Translations under genes and position numbers: made by a program
Notes under the pieces: model-generated
What the model saw: the letters and a program-made list of their open reading frames with translations, nothing else
The model's database searches: none
Told to the model about the DNA's origin: nothing
In this document: positions 1 through 9,790 of the stretch, one piece after another
Layout of the letters: the number at the start of each line of letters is the position of its first letter
Numbering within the stretch: the stretch's first letter is position 1
NCBI RefSeq assembly: GCF_014269185.2
Contig: NZ_JABWRZ020000003.1
Span: 113,462 to 177,461, forward strand
Length of the DNA: 64,000 bases
Direction of reading: 5' to 3'
From: Pseudomonas oryzicola
GTDB lineage: Bacteria; Pseudomonadota; Gammaproteobacteria; Pseudomonadales; Pseudomonadaceae

Positions 1-1
1 C

Positions 2-289
2 AGCAGCAGCGTCGGGCGCAAGGGCCGCGCCTACTGGGGGGCTTACGGCGTATCGAAATTCGCCACCGAGGGCCTGATGCAGACCCTCGCCGACGAACTG
101 GAAGGCGTGGCGCCGGTGCGCGCCAACAGCATCAACCCGGGCGCCACGCGCACGGCGATGCGCGCCCAGGCGTACCCCAGCGAAAACCCGCAGAACAACC
201 CGCTGCCGGAAGAGATAATGCCACTGTACCTGTACCTGATGGGGCCGGACAGCAAAGGGGTGAACGGGCAGGCGTTCGACGCCCAGTAA
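2..289 (+). CDS. YciK-type SDR oxidoreductase, 3' part
   Basis: This is the C-terminal part (95 residues) of a short-chain dehydrogenase/reductase whose start lies left of the window. The reading frame is open from base 2 and shows the SDR active-site segment Y-G-V-S-K (Tyr-x-x-x-Lys, near residue 17 of the fragment), then N-x-I-N-P-G-A-T-R-T-A-M-R and the ending G-Q-A-F-D-A-Q. These match the C-terminal half of the YciK subgroup (family knowledge). The substrate of YciK-type enzymes is not established. The stop codon is TAA at 287-289, and a REP element follows. Confidence 0.85.
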   Translation, partial: SSSVGRKGRAYWGAYGVSKFATEGLMQTLADELEGVAPVRANSINPGATRTAMRAQAYPSENPQNNPLPEEIMPLYLYLMGPDSKGVNGQAFDAQ

Positions 290-318
290 GGTTTCCGGTT
301 GCGGCGCTGCCTTGCAGC

Positions 319-384
319 CCATCGCGATACAAGGCCGCCCTACGGGGGTACGCGATCCCCGCAGGGCGGCCGCGTGTCGCGATG
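319..384. repeat. Imperfect inverted REP-like pair
   Basis: Two facing arms: CCATCGCG with GGCCGCCC on the left, and GGGCGGCC with CGCGATG on the right. They could form a long hairpin between the converging yciK-like and tenA-like genes. It resembles the CCCATCGCGACGCAAGGCCG REP subclass seen elsewhere in the window. Confidence 0.6.
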
Positions 385-407
385 AGTTGCGCAGCGGCCC
401 TCGAGCC

Positions 408-1193
408 TTACCCCGCCACCAACGCCGGGCGCATGCTCCTCTGCTGGCGGCCTTCCAGCTGCATGCACCGCTCCAGGAACATGTACATGCAGTCATAGCT
501 CCTGCATATCGCCCTGCGCAGCTCGGTACGCAGCCCCAGCGTCGGGTTCTCGCCGGCCAGCGTGCAGATGATCTCCAGCGCCTCCCACGGGTGCGCGTCG
601 TCATACTGGGCATGCATCTTCAGCCACTTCATCGCCCGCTTGCGCTCCTCCTCCGGGAAGCCCAGCGCATAGGTGTCGCTGGAACACACCACCGCCGACC
701 ACTCACCGGTCGCGCCTTCGATGGCGTAATTGGTCGCTGCCATGGAGATGGCCAGGTTTTCGGTAAAACACACGCGCCAGCACCAGTCGTTCAGGCCGTT
801 CAGCTCGGCCGGAACGTTCTGCGCCTGCAATTCATGCAGGTGCACACCATGCGCCTGAGCCCAGCTGACCCAATAGTCGGCATGGTTGAGCTCGACCCGG
901 ATATTGCGCATCAACCAGCGCCGCGCCATATCTTCGCCCTGGTGCCGACCATAACGGGTCTTGGTCAGGTTGTGCGCCATGTACAGGGAAAACTGCTCGA
1001 CCACCGGCCAGCCACCGATCAGGTACTGGCGGATGGTCGACTGCTTCAACTGGCCATCGCGCAGCCGTGCGTAGAACTCGTGTTCCACAACCCGGCGCTT
1101 GCTTTCACGACAATCCTCAATCAGTTGCTGGGCCCAGTGGGGGTAGCTTGCAGGGTCCATCAGAGGGCCGATACGAACGAATGCATCAATCAC
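408..1193 (-). CDS. TenA/PqqC-superfamily protein (heme-oxygenase-like fold)
   Basis: This 261-residue protein is of the TenA/THI-4/PqqC superfamily, probably the iron-containing redox enzyme branch related to chlamydial CADD. Helical-bundle signatures are visible: H-E-F-Y near residue 39, V-E-L-N-H-A-D-Y-W near 100, and H-A-Q-Y-D-D-A-H-P-W near 194. These supply Glu, His and Asp residues that could bind metal (inference). The start is GTG at 1193, chosen because an AAGGAG ribosome binding site lies seven bases upstream. The gene lies directly downstream of rbdA on the same strand (about 30 bases), so co-transcription is likely. It is not a thiamine-operon TenA by context, and the substrate is unknown. 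Confidence 0.8.
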   Translation of the reverse strand: MIDAFVRIGPLMDPASYPHWAQQLIEDCRESKRRVVEHEFYARLRDGQLKQSTIRQYLIGGWPVVEQFSLYMAHNLTKTRYGRHQGEDMARRWLMRNIRVELNHADYWVSWAQAHGVHLHELQAQNVPAELNGLNDWCWRVCFTENLAISMAATNYAIEGATGEWSAVVCSSDTYALGFPEEERKRAMKWLKMHAQYDDAHPWEALEIICTLAGENPTLGLRTELRRAICRSYDCMYMFLERCMQLEGRQQRSMRPALVAG

Positions 1194-1223
1194 TTTGAGC
1201 TCCTTGATCCTTGCGATCTCTAG

Positions 1224-3680
1224 CTAACGAAACGTGCCAGGCGCCCGCTGCAACAGAGGCCGGGTGGCGATCCGTTGGCGCTGCAGACTGTCACAGGTGA
1301 ACACCTGGGGGCGTTCAATCAGGTAGCCCTGGGCGTAATCAACGCCAATCTCCTGCAAGGCCTGCTCAATCAAGGGTGTTTCGACGAACTCGGCAATGGT
1401 GCGCTTGCCCATTACGTGACCGATGTGGTTGATGACCTCGACCATGGCCCGGTTGACCGGATCGTCGAGCATGTCCTTGACGAAACTCCCGTCGATCTTC
1501 AGGTAATCCACGGGCAAATGCTTGAGATAGGCGAACGATGACATGCCAGCGCAGAAATCATCGAGCGAGAAGCGGCAGCCCAGCCCCTTCAACTCGTTGA
1601 TAAAGCGGATGGCGCTGCCAAGGTTGGCAATCGCGCTGGTTTCGGTGATTTCAAAACAGATCATCCGCGGCGGGATGGCGTATTCGACGAACAGGCGCTG
1701 CAAGTACTCGAGGAACTTGTCGTCGCCAATGCTCGAACCCGACAGGTTGATCGCACAGGTCGACAGCGGCCCTTCCCGGCCCTGGTCCAGGCACTGGCGG
1801 ATGACCACGAATACATTGCGTACTACCCAGCGATCCAGCGCGGTCATCAGACCATAGCGCTCGGCCGCCGGGATGAAGCTATTGGGCAGGATGGTGCGGC
1901 CGCTTTCGTCGTGCAGGCGCAACAGGATCTCGATATGGCCCGGGCCTTCGAAACTTTTCAGCGGGGCGATTTCCTGTGCGTACAGGCAGAAACGATTTTC
2001 TTCCAGGGCGACGTGCAGGCGCTGGATCCAGGCCATTTCGCCAAAACGCATGGACAGTTCGCTGTCGTCGGCATGGTACACCTGGACACGATTGCGGCCC
2101 TTTTCCTTGGCCATGTAGCAGGCCATGTCGGCAGCACGCAGCGAGGCTTCCAGGGTGGTGGGGGCCTGGGCCAAGTGCACCAGGCCGATACTGACGGTAG
2201 TGACGAACGGCCGCCCCTTCCACACGAAGTGCAGGCTCTGCACCAGCTGGCGCAACTGCTCGGCAATACGCTCGGCCTGGTCGGGCGGGCAGCTTTCCAG
2301 CAGTACACCGAATTCGTCCCCCCCCAGGCGGGCCAGGGTGTCGCCTTCACGCAGGCCGGATTGCAGCACGGCACAGATGTGTCTCAGCAACTCGTCGCCA
2401 GCGGCATGCCCGCAGGTGTCATTGACCAGCTTGAACTGGTCGAGGTCGAGGAACATCAGCGAATGTCGCCCGGCCTGGCGCGCCAGGCCATTGAGCGCCT
2501 GCTCCAGGCGGTATTCGAATTCGCGGCGGTTGGCCAGCCCGGTGAGGGCGTCGTGGGTGGCCTGCCAGGACAGATTGGCAATGTACTGGCGTTCCTGGGT
2601 CATGTCATGCAGCACCAGCACGATACCGCTGACCTCGCCATCATTGATGATGGGCGAGCCAACCAGGTTGATCGACACGGTACTGCCGTCCAGGCGCTGG
2701 ATCAGCCGGGCATGCTCGGCACCGCCCCTGAGGCTGCCGCTGAGCACCTGCTCGACCAGGCTGCGGCCGTCTTCCTCGGCCTGTTCGTCCACCAGGCTGA
2801 ACAGCGCCGACAATGGCAGGCCCTGGGCCTGGCCGGCCTGCCAGTGGGTCAGTTGTTCGGCGGCGGGGTTCATGTAGCCGATCATGCCTTCTACATCTGC
2901 GGTGATCACCGCGTCGCCGATGGCCTGCAGGGTGATCTGCGCCCGCTCCTTTTCAACCTGCAGAGCACTGGCAAAGGCCTCGCGCTGGGCCAGCAGCTTG
3001 CTGGAACGGCGCCAGGCAATGGCGATCAGGAACATCGCCGTCATCAGGTTGGTGATCAGCAGCACCCGCAACAGCATGCGCGAGCCCTCGCCGAGGGCAT
3101 CGCTGAACGCCTTGGAGGCCGGGGTGACCCCTTCGTTGATAGCGACGATGCGCGCCTTCCAATCGCTGATCGTACGGGCATCTACCGGCCCGGCGGCGAA
3201 GCTGCTGCGCATTTCGACGGCGAGCCCATCCAGCCTGGCCAGATAATCGTCGCCGATATTCCAGTAATCGATTGCCGTCTGCATGTAGCTGAGGCTGCGA
3301 AAGTTGCGATAGAACCAGATGATTCGTTCGACATCGTCGGGGTGATTGCCGCCATCCAGTACGGCCTGGCGCGCAGCATCAAGGTCGGGGACGGGCTGGT
3401 CGAGCACCTCGCGCAAGCGCTGGTCGCCGTGGGGTATGGTGATCGCCTGACGATAGCGTTGGTAGGTGAGGTCATCGCGGGTTTCGGCGTACAGGTCCAG
3501 ATAATAGATAGCGTCCTTCTGCGCCTTGGACCACAGACTTTCACCCGCGACATAGGCGCGCACGGCCGATAGCGCATAGAAACTCAGGCTGCCCAGGGCC
3601 ACCTGGAAGACCACGACGGCAATGAAGGGCCAGGTGATGCCAAGCAGCTTTGGCGCTTCTAGAGTGCGATTTCCCTTCAT
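1224..3680 (-). CDS. rbdA: Membrane PAS-GGDEF-EAL c-di-GMP enzyme, RbdA-like
   Basis: This 818-residue inner-membrane protein is predicted to turn over cyclic di-GMP and so influence biofilm dispersal. Order of parts: first membrane helix near residues 13-38, a periplasmic sensor region to about 200, second helix near 205-226, PAS around 250-360, GGDEF with intact L-G-G-D-E-F near 455, and EAL near 580 to the end. The EAL signature reads E-I-L in G-H-I-E-I-L-L-R, but D-D-F near 706 and L-K-I-D are present, so phosphodiesterase activity is plausible. Length, domain order and neighbours (TenA on one side, ABC exporter and DsbA-like gene on the other) match P. aeruginosa PA0861, RbdA. ATG at 3680 follows an AGGGAC site. 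Confidence 0.85.
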   Translation of the reverse strand: MKGNRTLEAPKLLGITWPFIAVVVFQVALGSLSFYALSAVRAYVAGESLWSKAQKDAIYYLDLYAETRDDLTYQRYRQAITIPHGDQRLREVLDQPVPDLDAARQAVLDGGNHPDDVERIIWFYRNFRSLSYMQTAIDYWNIGDDYLARLDGLAVEMRSSFAAGPVDARTISDWKARIVAINEGVTPASKAFSDALGEGSRMLLRVLLITNLMTAMFLIAIAWRRSSKLLAQREAFASALQVEKERAQITLQAIGDAVITADVEGMIGYMNPAAEQLTHWQAGQAQGLPLSALFSLVDEQAEEDGRSLVEQVLSGSLRGGAEHARLIQRLDGSTVSINLVGSPIINDGEVSGIVLVLHDMTQERQYIANLSWQATHDALTGLANRREFEYRLEQALNGLARQAGRHSLMFLDLDQFKLVNDTCGHAAGDELLRHICAVLQSGLREGDTLARLGGDEFGVLLESCPPDQAERIAEQLRQLVQSLHFVWKGRPFVTTVSIGLVHLAQAPTTLEASLRAADMACYMAKEKGRNRVQVYHADDSELSMRFGEMAWIQRLHVALEENRFCLYAQEIAPLKSFEGPGHIEILLRLHDESGRTILPNSFIPAAERYGLMTALDRWVVRNVFVVIRQCLDQGREGPLSTCAINLSGSSIGDDKFLEYLQRLFVEYAIPPRMICFEITETSAIANLGSAIRFINELKGLGCRFSLDDFCAGMSSFAYLKHLPVDYLKIDGSFVKDMLDDPVNRAMVEVINHIGHVMGKRTIAEFVETPLIEQALQEIGVDYAQGYLIERPQVFTCDSLQRQRIATRPLLQRAPGTFR

Positions 3681-3798
3681 GGAGTCCCTGTCACAGAGCA
3701 GATAAGGCGCAGATCAACCCAGACAAGCACAGCGTAGGCCAAATGCCATCGCCGTGGCTGGGTTTTTCATGACAGAAAATCGTTGAATTTGTATAAGT

Positions 3799-5631
3799 TC
3801 AACTTTGTTGCAGGTGCCCATAAAGCTTGGCATACAACCCGCCTTCTGCAATCAGCTGCTGATGGTCGCCATCCTCTGCCACATGCCCACCATCGAATAC
3901 CAGTACCCGGTCGGCCTGCTTCACCGCCGACAGGCGGTGGGCGATGATCAGCGTGGTGCGGCCGCTGAGAAAGCGCGCCAGGGCCTGGTGCAGGTTGTAC
4001 TCGGTGGCGGCATCCAGGGCCGAGGTCGCCTCGTCGAGGATTACCACCTTGGGCTCGGCCAGCACCATGCGGGCAATCGCCAGGCGCTGGCGCTGGCCGC
4101 CGGACAGGCGCACGCCGGAGCGCCCCACCACACTGTCCAGGCCCTGCGGCAAGGCAGCGATGGTGCCATCCAGCTGGGCAATGCGTAGCGCCTGCCAGCA
4201 AGCCTCGTCGCTGCAGTCACGGCCCATGGTCAGGTTGGCACGCACGCTGTCGTTGAACAGCGACGGGTGCTGCAACACCACCGCGACGTTTTCGCGCAGG
4301 GTTTCCAGGCCGATTTCCTGAAGGCTGGCACCGCCAAAGCGGATGGTCCCGGCCTGGGCGCTATAAAGGCCCAGCAACAGTTGCACCAGTGTGCTCTTGC
4401 CGCCGCCGCTGGCACCCACGATGGCCACCTTCTCACCCGGGGCAATGCACAGGTCGAGGTGCTCGAGGACCGGCTCGTCGGCATAGGCAAAGCGCAGGTC
4501 GCGCACTTCGATGCCGACCGTCTGGCGGCCGGCGAACGGATCACTGGCGGCCGCATACTGCGGCTCGTCGGCACGCGCCAGCAGCTCGTTGAGGCGGCTC
4601 AGCGCACCGCCGGCGGCATAGTAGGCGTATTGCAGGTTGAGCAGTTGCTCCACCGGACCGATCATGAACCACAGGTAGCTGAACACCGCCAGCATCTGGC
4701 CGATCGAAAGGTCGGAAAACAGCACGGTAAGCATCGCCGCGGCGCGGAAGATATCGATACCGAACTGGAACAGCAGGCCACTGGCGCGACCGCTGGCGTC
4801 GCTTTTCCATTGCGAGTCCACGGCGTAGTCGCGCACTTCACGGGCGCGCAAGCCAAGGCGCCCGAGGAAGTAGCCCTGGCGGTTGCCGGCGCGGATTTCC
4901 TGGATGGCGTCAAGGGTTTCCGCCAGCGCCTGGGTAAACCGTGCGGTGCTGTCGTTTTCGAGCTTTTTCAGGTGTTTGACGCGCTTGCCCAACTGCACGG
5001 TGAAGTAGATGACCAGCGGGTTGAACAACAGGATGAGCAAGGCCAGCTGCCAGTGCATCCAGATCAGGATGGCGGCAGTGCCGGTCAGGGTCAGCATGGC
5101 CACCAGGAAGCGGCTGAGGGTTTCGCCGACGAACTTGTCGAGTGTATCCAGGTCGGTGACCAGGTGGGTGGTTACCGTACCGCTGCCCAGGCTTTCGTAT
5201 TCTTTCAGCGAAATGCGCTTCAGCCGCTCGATAAGGCGGATGCGCAAGCGATAGACGATGTCCTTGGCCAAGCCGGCAAACAACCTGGCCTGGATGACGT
5301 TGAACGCCAGGGCGGCCAGGCGCAGGCACAGGGTCAGCAGCAGCATCAGGCCGATGTAGCCGGCGGCCACCTGCCAGCTGGACGGCAGCAGGTGGTTCAT
5401 CCACTTCAGCGCGGCATCGCCCTGGCCCAGCAGCACTTCGTCCACCAGCAGCGGCAGCAGCAACGGGATGGGCACGCTGCAGCAGGCGGCCAACACTGCA
5501 ATGAGGTTGGCGGACCAGAGGTTTTTCTTGTGATGCAGGGCCAGGCGGCGGATTTCCGCCCAGCTCAGTCGGTCGGCCGCCGTGCAAGGCTTGCCCGGCA
5601 CCGGGTCGGGTGACCCAGGCAGATCAAGCAC
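3799..5631 (-). CDS. ABC exporter, fused permease and ATPase (MsbA/MDR type)
   Basis: This 610-residue half-transporter presumably works as a homodimer in the inner membrane. The N-terminal half carries about six membrane helices, the first near residues 38-65. The C-terminal ATPase has Walker A G-A-S-G-G-G-K-S-T near 405, signature L-S-G-G-Q near 510, Walker B V-V-I-L-D-E-A-T near 530 and a switch His in I-I-A-H-R-L. Substrate may be a lipid or drug; it cannot be read from sequence. The start is a GTG at 5631 with only a weak ribosome binding site. It overlaps the end of the upstream DsbA-like gene by eight bases, so the two are likely translated from one transcript. Confidence 0.88.
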   Translation of the reverse strand: MLDLPGSPDPVPGKPCTAADRLSWAEIRRLALHHKKNLWSANLIAVLAACCSVPIPLLLPLLVDEVLLGQGDAALKWMNHLLPSSWQVAAGYIGLMLLLTLCLRLAALAFNVIQARLFAGLAKDIVYRLRIRLIERLKRISLKEYESLGSGTVTTHLVTDLDTLDKFVGETLSRFLVAMLTLTGTAAILIWMHWQLALLILLFNPLVIYFTVQLGKRVKHLKKLENDSTARFTQALAETLDAIQEIRAGNRQGYFLGRLGLRAREVRDYAVDSQWKSDASGRASGLLFQFGIDIFRAAAMLTVLFSDLSIGQMLAVFSYLWFMIGPVEQLLNLQYAYYAAGGALSRLNELLARADEPQYAAASDPFAGRQTVGIEVRDLRFAYADEPVLEHLDLCIAPGEKVAIVGASGGGKSTLVQLLLGLYSAQAGTIRFGGASLQEIGLETLRENVAVVLQHPSLFNDSVRANLTMGRDCSDEACWQALRIAQLDGTIAALPQGLDSVVGRSGVRLSGGQRQRLAIARMVLAEPKVVILDEATSALDAATEYNLHQALARFLSGRTTLIIAHRLSAVKQADRVLVFDGGHVAEDGDHQQLIAEGGLYAKLYGHLQQS

Positions 5632-6256
5632 AGGCGGCCTGCTGCAGCCAGCGGCCGAGCAAGGGTTGCAGGCGCTCCAGCGGCTGGTAGCCGTTGGTCA
5701 GCAGGGCCAGCTGGCCATTACGCTCGGCCAGCAAGGTCGGGAACCCGGCGATGCCCAGGTCTTGCGCCCAGGCGAAATCGGCCGCAGTGGCGGCGCGGGT
5801 GTCGGCCCGGGCAAAGGCCTCGGCGAACCCGGCACGGTCGAAGCCCGCCTGCTCGGCCAGTTCGACCAGCTGCGGTGCAACGGTCACATCCACACCCTGT
5901 TCGTAGAACGCACGCTGGATCAGTGCCAGCAGCGGCCACACGCGCTCGACGTCCAGCTCACGGGCGGTGACCAGGGCCCGGCAGGCCGGCTCGGTGTCGT
6001 AGACGAAGCCGTCGGGCATGGCCCCCTCGAAGCGGAACGGCTGGCCAGTGGCTTCGGCCACCGCCTGCCAGTGTTCGAGGATGTATTTGCGGGTGGCGCT
6101 GTCCAGAGCGCTGCCGCCGCTGCGCAGCCCGCCGGTGACCAGGTGGGTCGGCACGCCTGCTACACGCGCCTGGGCGATCAGGGCCTCGGCCACGGGTGCG
6201 AAGCCCCAGCACCAGGAGCACATCGGGTCCATCACGTAAATCAGGCGTGCAGACAT
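5624..6256 (-). CDS. DsbA-family (FrnE-like) thioredoxin-fold oxidoreductase
   Basis: This 210-residue cytoplasmic protein has no signal peptide. The redox motif C-S-W-C lies near residues 13-16 in M-D-P-M-C-S-W-C-W-G-F, followed by an all-helical insertion typical of DsbA-like folds and a thioredoxin-like G-F-P-T-L-L near residue 175. FrnE-type members are disulfide isomerases or oxidoreductases and some are tied to oxidative stress (family knowledge). The stop overlaps the start of the ABC exporter; trhO lies three bases upstream on the same strand, so trhO, this gene and the exporter look like one operon. Confidence 0.85.
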   Translation of the reverse strand: MSARLIYVMDPMCSWCWGFAPVAEALIAQARVAGVPTHLVTGGLRSGGSALDSATRKYILEHWQAVAEATGQPFRFEGAMPDGFVYDTEPACRALVTARELDVERVWPLLALIQRAFYEQGVDVTVAPQLVELAEQAGFDRAGFAEAFARADTRAATAADFAWAQDLGIAGFPTLLAERNGQLALLTNGYQPLERLQPLLGRWLQQAACA

Positions 6257-6259
6257 GCA

Positions 6260-7192
6260 TCAAGCCTCGGCTTTGTAGTTGTAACCGATCGGATGCGGCA
6301 GGTTGCGGGCCTTGGCCAGTTCGATCTGCTTCTGCCGGTCGATGGCGCTGCGCCGGGTCTTCTCGCTCAGGGTGTCCCAGCAATGCGGGCAGCTCACCCC
6401 CGGCGAATAGTGCTCGGACGCACGCTCCTGTGCATTGATCGGGTGGCGGCAGGCGTGGCATTGGTCGTACTCGCCCTCGCTCAGGTCATGGCGCACCGTG
6501 ACGCGGTTGTCGAAGACGAAGCAGTCGCCGTCCCACAGGCTTTCTTCCTGAGGTACTTCCTCGAAGTATTTCAGGATGCCGCCCTTAAGATGATAGACCG
6601 CTTCGAAGCCTTCACCGAGCATGTAGCTGGAGGCTTTTTCGCAACGGATGCCGCCGGTGCAGAACATGGCAACCTTCTTGTGCTTGCTGGGGTCGAAGTT
6701 GGCCTTGATGTACTCGGGGAACTCGCGGAAGGTTTCGGTCTTCGGGTCGATGGCGCCCTTGAAGGTGCCGATGGCCACTTCGTAATCGTTGCGGGTGTCG
6801 ATCAGCAGCACTTCCGGGTCGCTGATCAGGGCGTTCCAGTCCTTGGGCTCGACGTAGGTGCCGACCGCCTTGTTGGGGTCCACGCCGGGTACGCCGAGGG
6901 TGACGATCTCTTTCTTGAGCTTGACCTTGGTGCGGTAGAACGGCTGTTCGTCGCAGTACGATTCCTTGTGGTCGACATCGGCCAGGCGCGGGTCGTTGCG
7001 CAGCCAGGCCAGCAGGCCGTCGATGCCTTCGCGGGTGGCCGACACGGTGCCGTTGATACCCTCGTGGGCCAGCAGCAGGGTGCCTTTGACATTGTTGTCG
7101 AGCATGGCCTTGAGCAGCGGCTCACGCAGCTCGACGTAGTCTTCCAGGGTGACGAACTTGTACAGCGCCGCGACGACGATAGGTTGGGACAT
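6260..7192 (-). CDS. trhO: tRNA uridine(34) hydroxylase, rhodanese family
   Basis: This 310-residue protein is of the UPF0176/YceA family, now known as TrhO. It hydroxylates uridine 34 of certain tRNAs on the way to 5-carboxymethoxy- or methoxyuridine (family knowledge). An N-terminal acylphosphatase-like domain is followed by a rhodanese domain with L-I-D-T-R-N-D-Y-E near residue 130 and the active-site Cys in [10 protein letters not shown] near 178-187. A Cys-rich C-terminal segment (C-H-A-C-R and C-P-H-C-W) could bind zinc. Length is close to other full-size members. It is likely the first gene of an operon with the DsbA-like gene and the ABC exporter. Confidence 0.93.
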   Translation of the reverse strand: MSQPIVVAALYKFVTLEDYVELREPLLKAMLDNNVKGTLLLAHEGINGTVSATREGIDGLLAWLRNDPRLADVDHKESYCDEQPFYRTKVKLKKEIVTLGVPGVDPNKAVGTYVEPKDWNALISDPEVLLIDTRNDYEVAIGTFKGAIDPKTETFREFPEYIKANFDPSKHKKVAMFCTGGIRCEKASSYMLGEGFEAVYHLKGGILKYFEEVPQEESLWDGDCFVFDNRVTVRHDLSEGEYDQCHACRHPINAQERASEHYSPGVSCPHCWDTLSEKTRRSAIDRQKQIELAKARNLPHPIGYNYKAEA

Positions 7193-7268
7193 GAAGCTGA
7201 ATCTCCAGGTGGTTGCCCTCGTAAGGGGCGGACCGGGTTACACAAGAAACAGGGGGCCGCTGCGCACG

Positions 7269-7329
7269 CCATCGCCGACAGGCCGGGGCCCACAGGTGAA
7301 TTTGTGGGAGCTGGCTTGCCGGCGATGGG
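7269..7329. repeat. Inverted REP pair
   Basis: Left arm CATCGCCGACAGGCC with CCCACA faces right arm TGTGGGAGCTGGCTTG with CCGGCGATG. The right arm is the GGGAGCTGGCTTGCCGGCGATGGG REP subclass found again at 14660 and 33438. It lies between trhO and bolA and could fold into a hairpin. Confidence 0.7.
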
Positions 7330-7387
7330 CTGCACAGCAGCCCCCTTTTTGGGATGTAGCGGATTCTACCAGAACAACAGAATGGTT

Positions 7388-7684
7388 TCAGTGCCCGCCG
7401 CCTGCGCACACCGGCGAAGCGGGTGCCACACCAACCTTGGCCCACTCTTCGGCGGTGTAGGTGTGGATGGCCAGGGCGTGGATCTCGCCCATCAGTTCAC
7501 CCATGGTGGCGTACACCTTCTGGTGGCGCTTGACGCTGTTCAATCCGGCAAACTGCTCGCTGACGATCACTGCCTTGTAGTGGGTCTCCTGACCACGACT
7601 GTGCATGTGGCTTTCGTTGAGCACTTGCAGGTGTTGCGGCGCCAGGGCGGCCAACTGCTGTTCGATGCGCTGTTGCATGCTCAT
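7388..7684 (-). CDS. bolA: BolA family protein
   Basis: This 98-residue BolA-like protein is predicted to act with monothiol glutaredoxins in iron-sulfur handling, and in E. coli it also acts as a morphology regulator. The class II KH-like fold is seen in E-S-H-M-H-S-R near residues 24-30 and H-Q-K-V-Y near 54, with the invariant His in A-L-A-I-H near 70. A short C-terminal tail ends in C-A-G-G-G-H, which offers an extra Cys and His. The gene is ten bases downstream of the DUF2059 gene's stop on the same strand. Confidence 0.92.
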   Translation of the reverse strand: MSMQQRIEQQLAALAPQHLQVLNESHMHSRGQETHYKAVIVSEQFAGLNSVKRHQKVYATMGELMGEIHALAIHTYTAEEWAKVGVAPASPVCAGGGH

Positions 7685-7694
7685 CGCGGCGTAC

Positions 7695-8219
7695 TCACTT
7701 CTTCGCCGGGGCGACGGCCTTGCCGGCGTTCGGGTCCAGCTCCTTGGTCATGTCGTCCAGCAGCTTGTTCACCACCGGCACCGCAGGCTCCAGGCTCTGC
7801 TGGGTCAGCTGGGCCGACTGCTGGGTGACCTTGGGCATTTCACGCAGCACTTTCTTGCCCAACGGCGACTCGTAGAACTTGACCAGGTCGTTCAGCTCCT
7901 GCTCGGTGAAGGTCTGGGTGTACAGGTCGACCATCTTCGGCTTCAGCTTTTTCCAGCCGATGGCGTTGTCCAGCGCTGCGTTGGCCTTGGCCTGGTAGCT
8001 TTCCAGCACCGCCTGCTTGCTGGTCGGGGCCTTGGTCTGGGCGAAACGCTGGGCGAACATCTGCTGGACCTGCATGTATACCGGCGTACCCAGCTTGTCG
8101 GCGTTGGCCAGGGTCAGGAATTTCTCGGCAGCAGCATTGTGGCTGGCGGTGGCAGCGAGTACCTGGCCGCTGGCGCAAGCCAGGGCAACGGCGGCACAAA
8201 GGACACGGAGACGGGTCAT
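7695..8219 (-). CDS. Secreted DUF2059 protein
   Basis: This 174-residue protein has a clear signal peptide: M-T-R-L-R, a hydrophobic stretch, then cleavage after V-L-A-A near residue 23. The mature part resembles DUF2059, with [12 protein letters not shown] near 105 and F-Y-E-S-P-L-G-K-K near 130. Function is unknown; a periplasmic location is expected. ATG at 8219 was chosen over a longer frame because GAAGGAA lies just upstream and the signal peptide then starts correctly. It probably shares a transcript with bolA. Confidence 0.85.
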   Translation of the reverse strand: MTRLRVLCAAVALACASGQVLAATASHNAAAEKFLTLANADKLGTPVYMQVQQMFAQRFAQTKAPTSKQAVLESYQAKANAALDNAIGWKKLKPKMVDLYTQTFTEQELNDLVKFYESPLGKKVLREMPKVTQQSAQLTQQSLEPAVPVVNKLLDDMTKELDPNAGKAVAPAKK

Positions 8220-8374
8220 TGCATTTCCTTCAGAAGAGAGGGAGGCGGGTACCTCAGAGTAGAGCATTCTGCGCCGTGGTGGCGATGTGCTCAAGTGGCA
8301 CGACGAGCGACGGAACCGCTCGGTCGAATCAGGGCCTAAACTGCGATTTCGAACTACACAGGAGTGCGTACAGA

Positions 8375-9769
8375 ATGAGCCGCATCGAGACAGACAGCCT
8401 GGGCCCGGTCGAAGTTCCTGAGGACGCCTACTGGGGTGCGCAGACCCAGCGTTCGCTGATCAACTTCGCCATCGGCAAGGAACGCATGCCTATTGCGGTG
8501 TTGCACGCCCTGGCGCTGATCAAGAAGGCCGCAGCACGCGTCAACGACCGCAATGGCGACTTGCCGGCCGACATCGCCCGGCTGATCGAACAGGCTGCCA
8601 ACGAAGTGCTGGAAGGCCAGCACGACGACCAGTTCCCGCTGGTGGTATGGCAGACCGGCAGCGGCACCCAGAGCAACATGAACGTCAACGAAGTGATCGC
8701 CGGGCGGGCCAACGAACTGGCCGGCAAAGGCCGTGGCGGCAAGGCGCCAGTACACCCCAACGACCACGTCAACCGTTCGCAGAGTTCCAACGACTGCTTC
8801 CCCACCGCCATGCACATTGCTGCAGCCCAGGCGGTACACGACAAGTTGCTGCCAGCCATCGCCGAACTGTCCTCGGGGCTGGCCGAGTTGTCGGCACGCC
8901 ACCACCAATTGGTGAAAACCGGCCGCACGCACATGATGGATGCCACGCCGATCACCTTTGGCCAGGAAGTATCCGCGTTCGTCGCCCAGCTCGACTACGC
9001 CCAGCGCGCCATCCGCGCCAGCCTGCCGGCGGTGTGTGAACTGGCCCAGGGCGGCACTGCCGTGGGTACCGGGCTGAACGCCCCGCATGGTTTCGCCGAA
9101 GCCATCGCAGCCGAGCTGGCGGCACTGTCCGGCCTGCCGTTCGTTACCGCGCCGAACAAATTCGCCGCCCTTGCCGGGCATGAGCCGCTGACCAGCCTGG
9201 CTGGCGCCCTCAAGACCCTGGCTGTGGCCCTGATGAAAATTGCCAATGACCTGCGCCTGCTGGGTTCCGGCCCGCGTGCCGGGCTGGCTGAAGTACGCCT
9301 GCCGGCCAACGAACCCGGTAGTTCGATCATGCCGGGCAAGGTCAACCCGACCCAGTGCGAGGCGTTGTCGATGCTGGCCTGCCAGGTGTTGGGCAACGAC
9401 GCGGCGATCGGCTTTGCCGCCAGCCAGGGCCATTTGCAGCTGAACGTGTTCAAGCCGGTGATCATCCACAACCTGTTGCAGTCGATCGAACTGCTGGCCG
9501 ATGGCTGCCGCAACTTCCAGGAGCATTGCGTGGCGGGTATCGAGCCGGATGCCGAGCAGATGGCGGCGCACCTGGAGCGGGGGCTGATGCTGGTGACCGC
9601 GCTGAACCCGCACATTGGTTATGACAAGGCAGCGGAAATTGCCAAGAAGGCCTACAGCGAGGGCAAGACCTTGCGCGAGGCGGCACTGGAGTTGAAGTAC
9701 CTGACCAATGAGCAGTTCGACCAGTGGGTACGGCCGGAGAACATGCTGGCACCGGGGGGGAAAGGCTGA
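8375..9769 (+). CDS. fumC: Class II fumarate hydratase
   Basis: This 464-residue enzyme interconverts fumarate and malate in the tricarboxylic acid cycle without an iron-sulfur cluster. Full-length family features are present: W-G-A-Q-T-Q-R-S near residue 20, G-S-G-T-Q-S-N-M-N near 98, [14 protein letters not shown] near 129, T-G-R-T-H near 187, and the signature [10 protein letters not shown] near 317. ATG at 8375 follows an AGGAG site. The position beside the DUF2059-bolA-trhO cluster matches the fumC2 locus of P. aeruginosa (PA0854). Confidence 0.95.
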   Translation: MSRIETDSLGPVEVPEDAYWGAQTQRSLINFAIGKERMPIAVLHALALIKKAAARVNDRNGDLPADIARLIEQAANEVLEGQHDDQFPLVVWQTGSGTQSNMNVNEVIAGRANELAGKGRGGKAPVHPNDHVNRSQSSNDCFPTAMHIAAAQAVHDKLLPAIAELSSGLAELSARHHQLVKTGRTHMMDATPITFGQEVSAFVAQLDYAQRAIRASLPAVCELAQGGTAVGTGLNAPHGFAEAIAAELAALSGLPFVTAPNKFAALAGHEPLTSLAGALKTLAVALMKIANDLRLLGSGPRAGLAEVRLPANEPGSSIMPGKVNPTQCEALSMLACQVLGNDAAIGFAASQGHLQLNVFKPVIIHNLLQSIELLADGCRNFQEHCVAGIEPDAEQMAAHLERGLMLVTALNPHIGYDKAAEIAKKAYSEGKTLREAALELKYLTNEQFDQWVRPENMLAPGGKG

Positions 9770-9790
9770 CAGCCCAGACACCCGCGCCCC

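Noticed and set aside
1911..3572. Long plus-strand frame opposite rbdA; similar frames opposite the ABC exporter (4267-5613), actP (21538-23265), nasA and prc
   Set aside because: These are antisense shadows caused by high GC third positions. Their residues are rich in Gln, Gly and His, have no domains, and lack ribosome binding sites.
3715..3766. AACCCAG/CTGGGTT inverted repeat followed by five T between rbdA and the ABC gene
   Set aside because: The loop is long and no plus-strand gene ends there; it is more likely part of the rbdA promoter region.
8290..8310. Sigma-54 promoter upstream of fumC (TGGCACGA)
   Set aside because: The -24 half is good but there is no GC at the required ten-base spacing.
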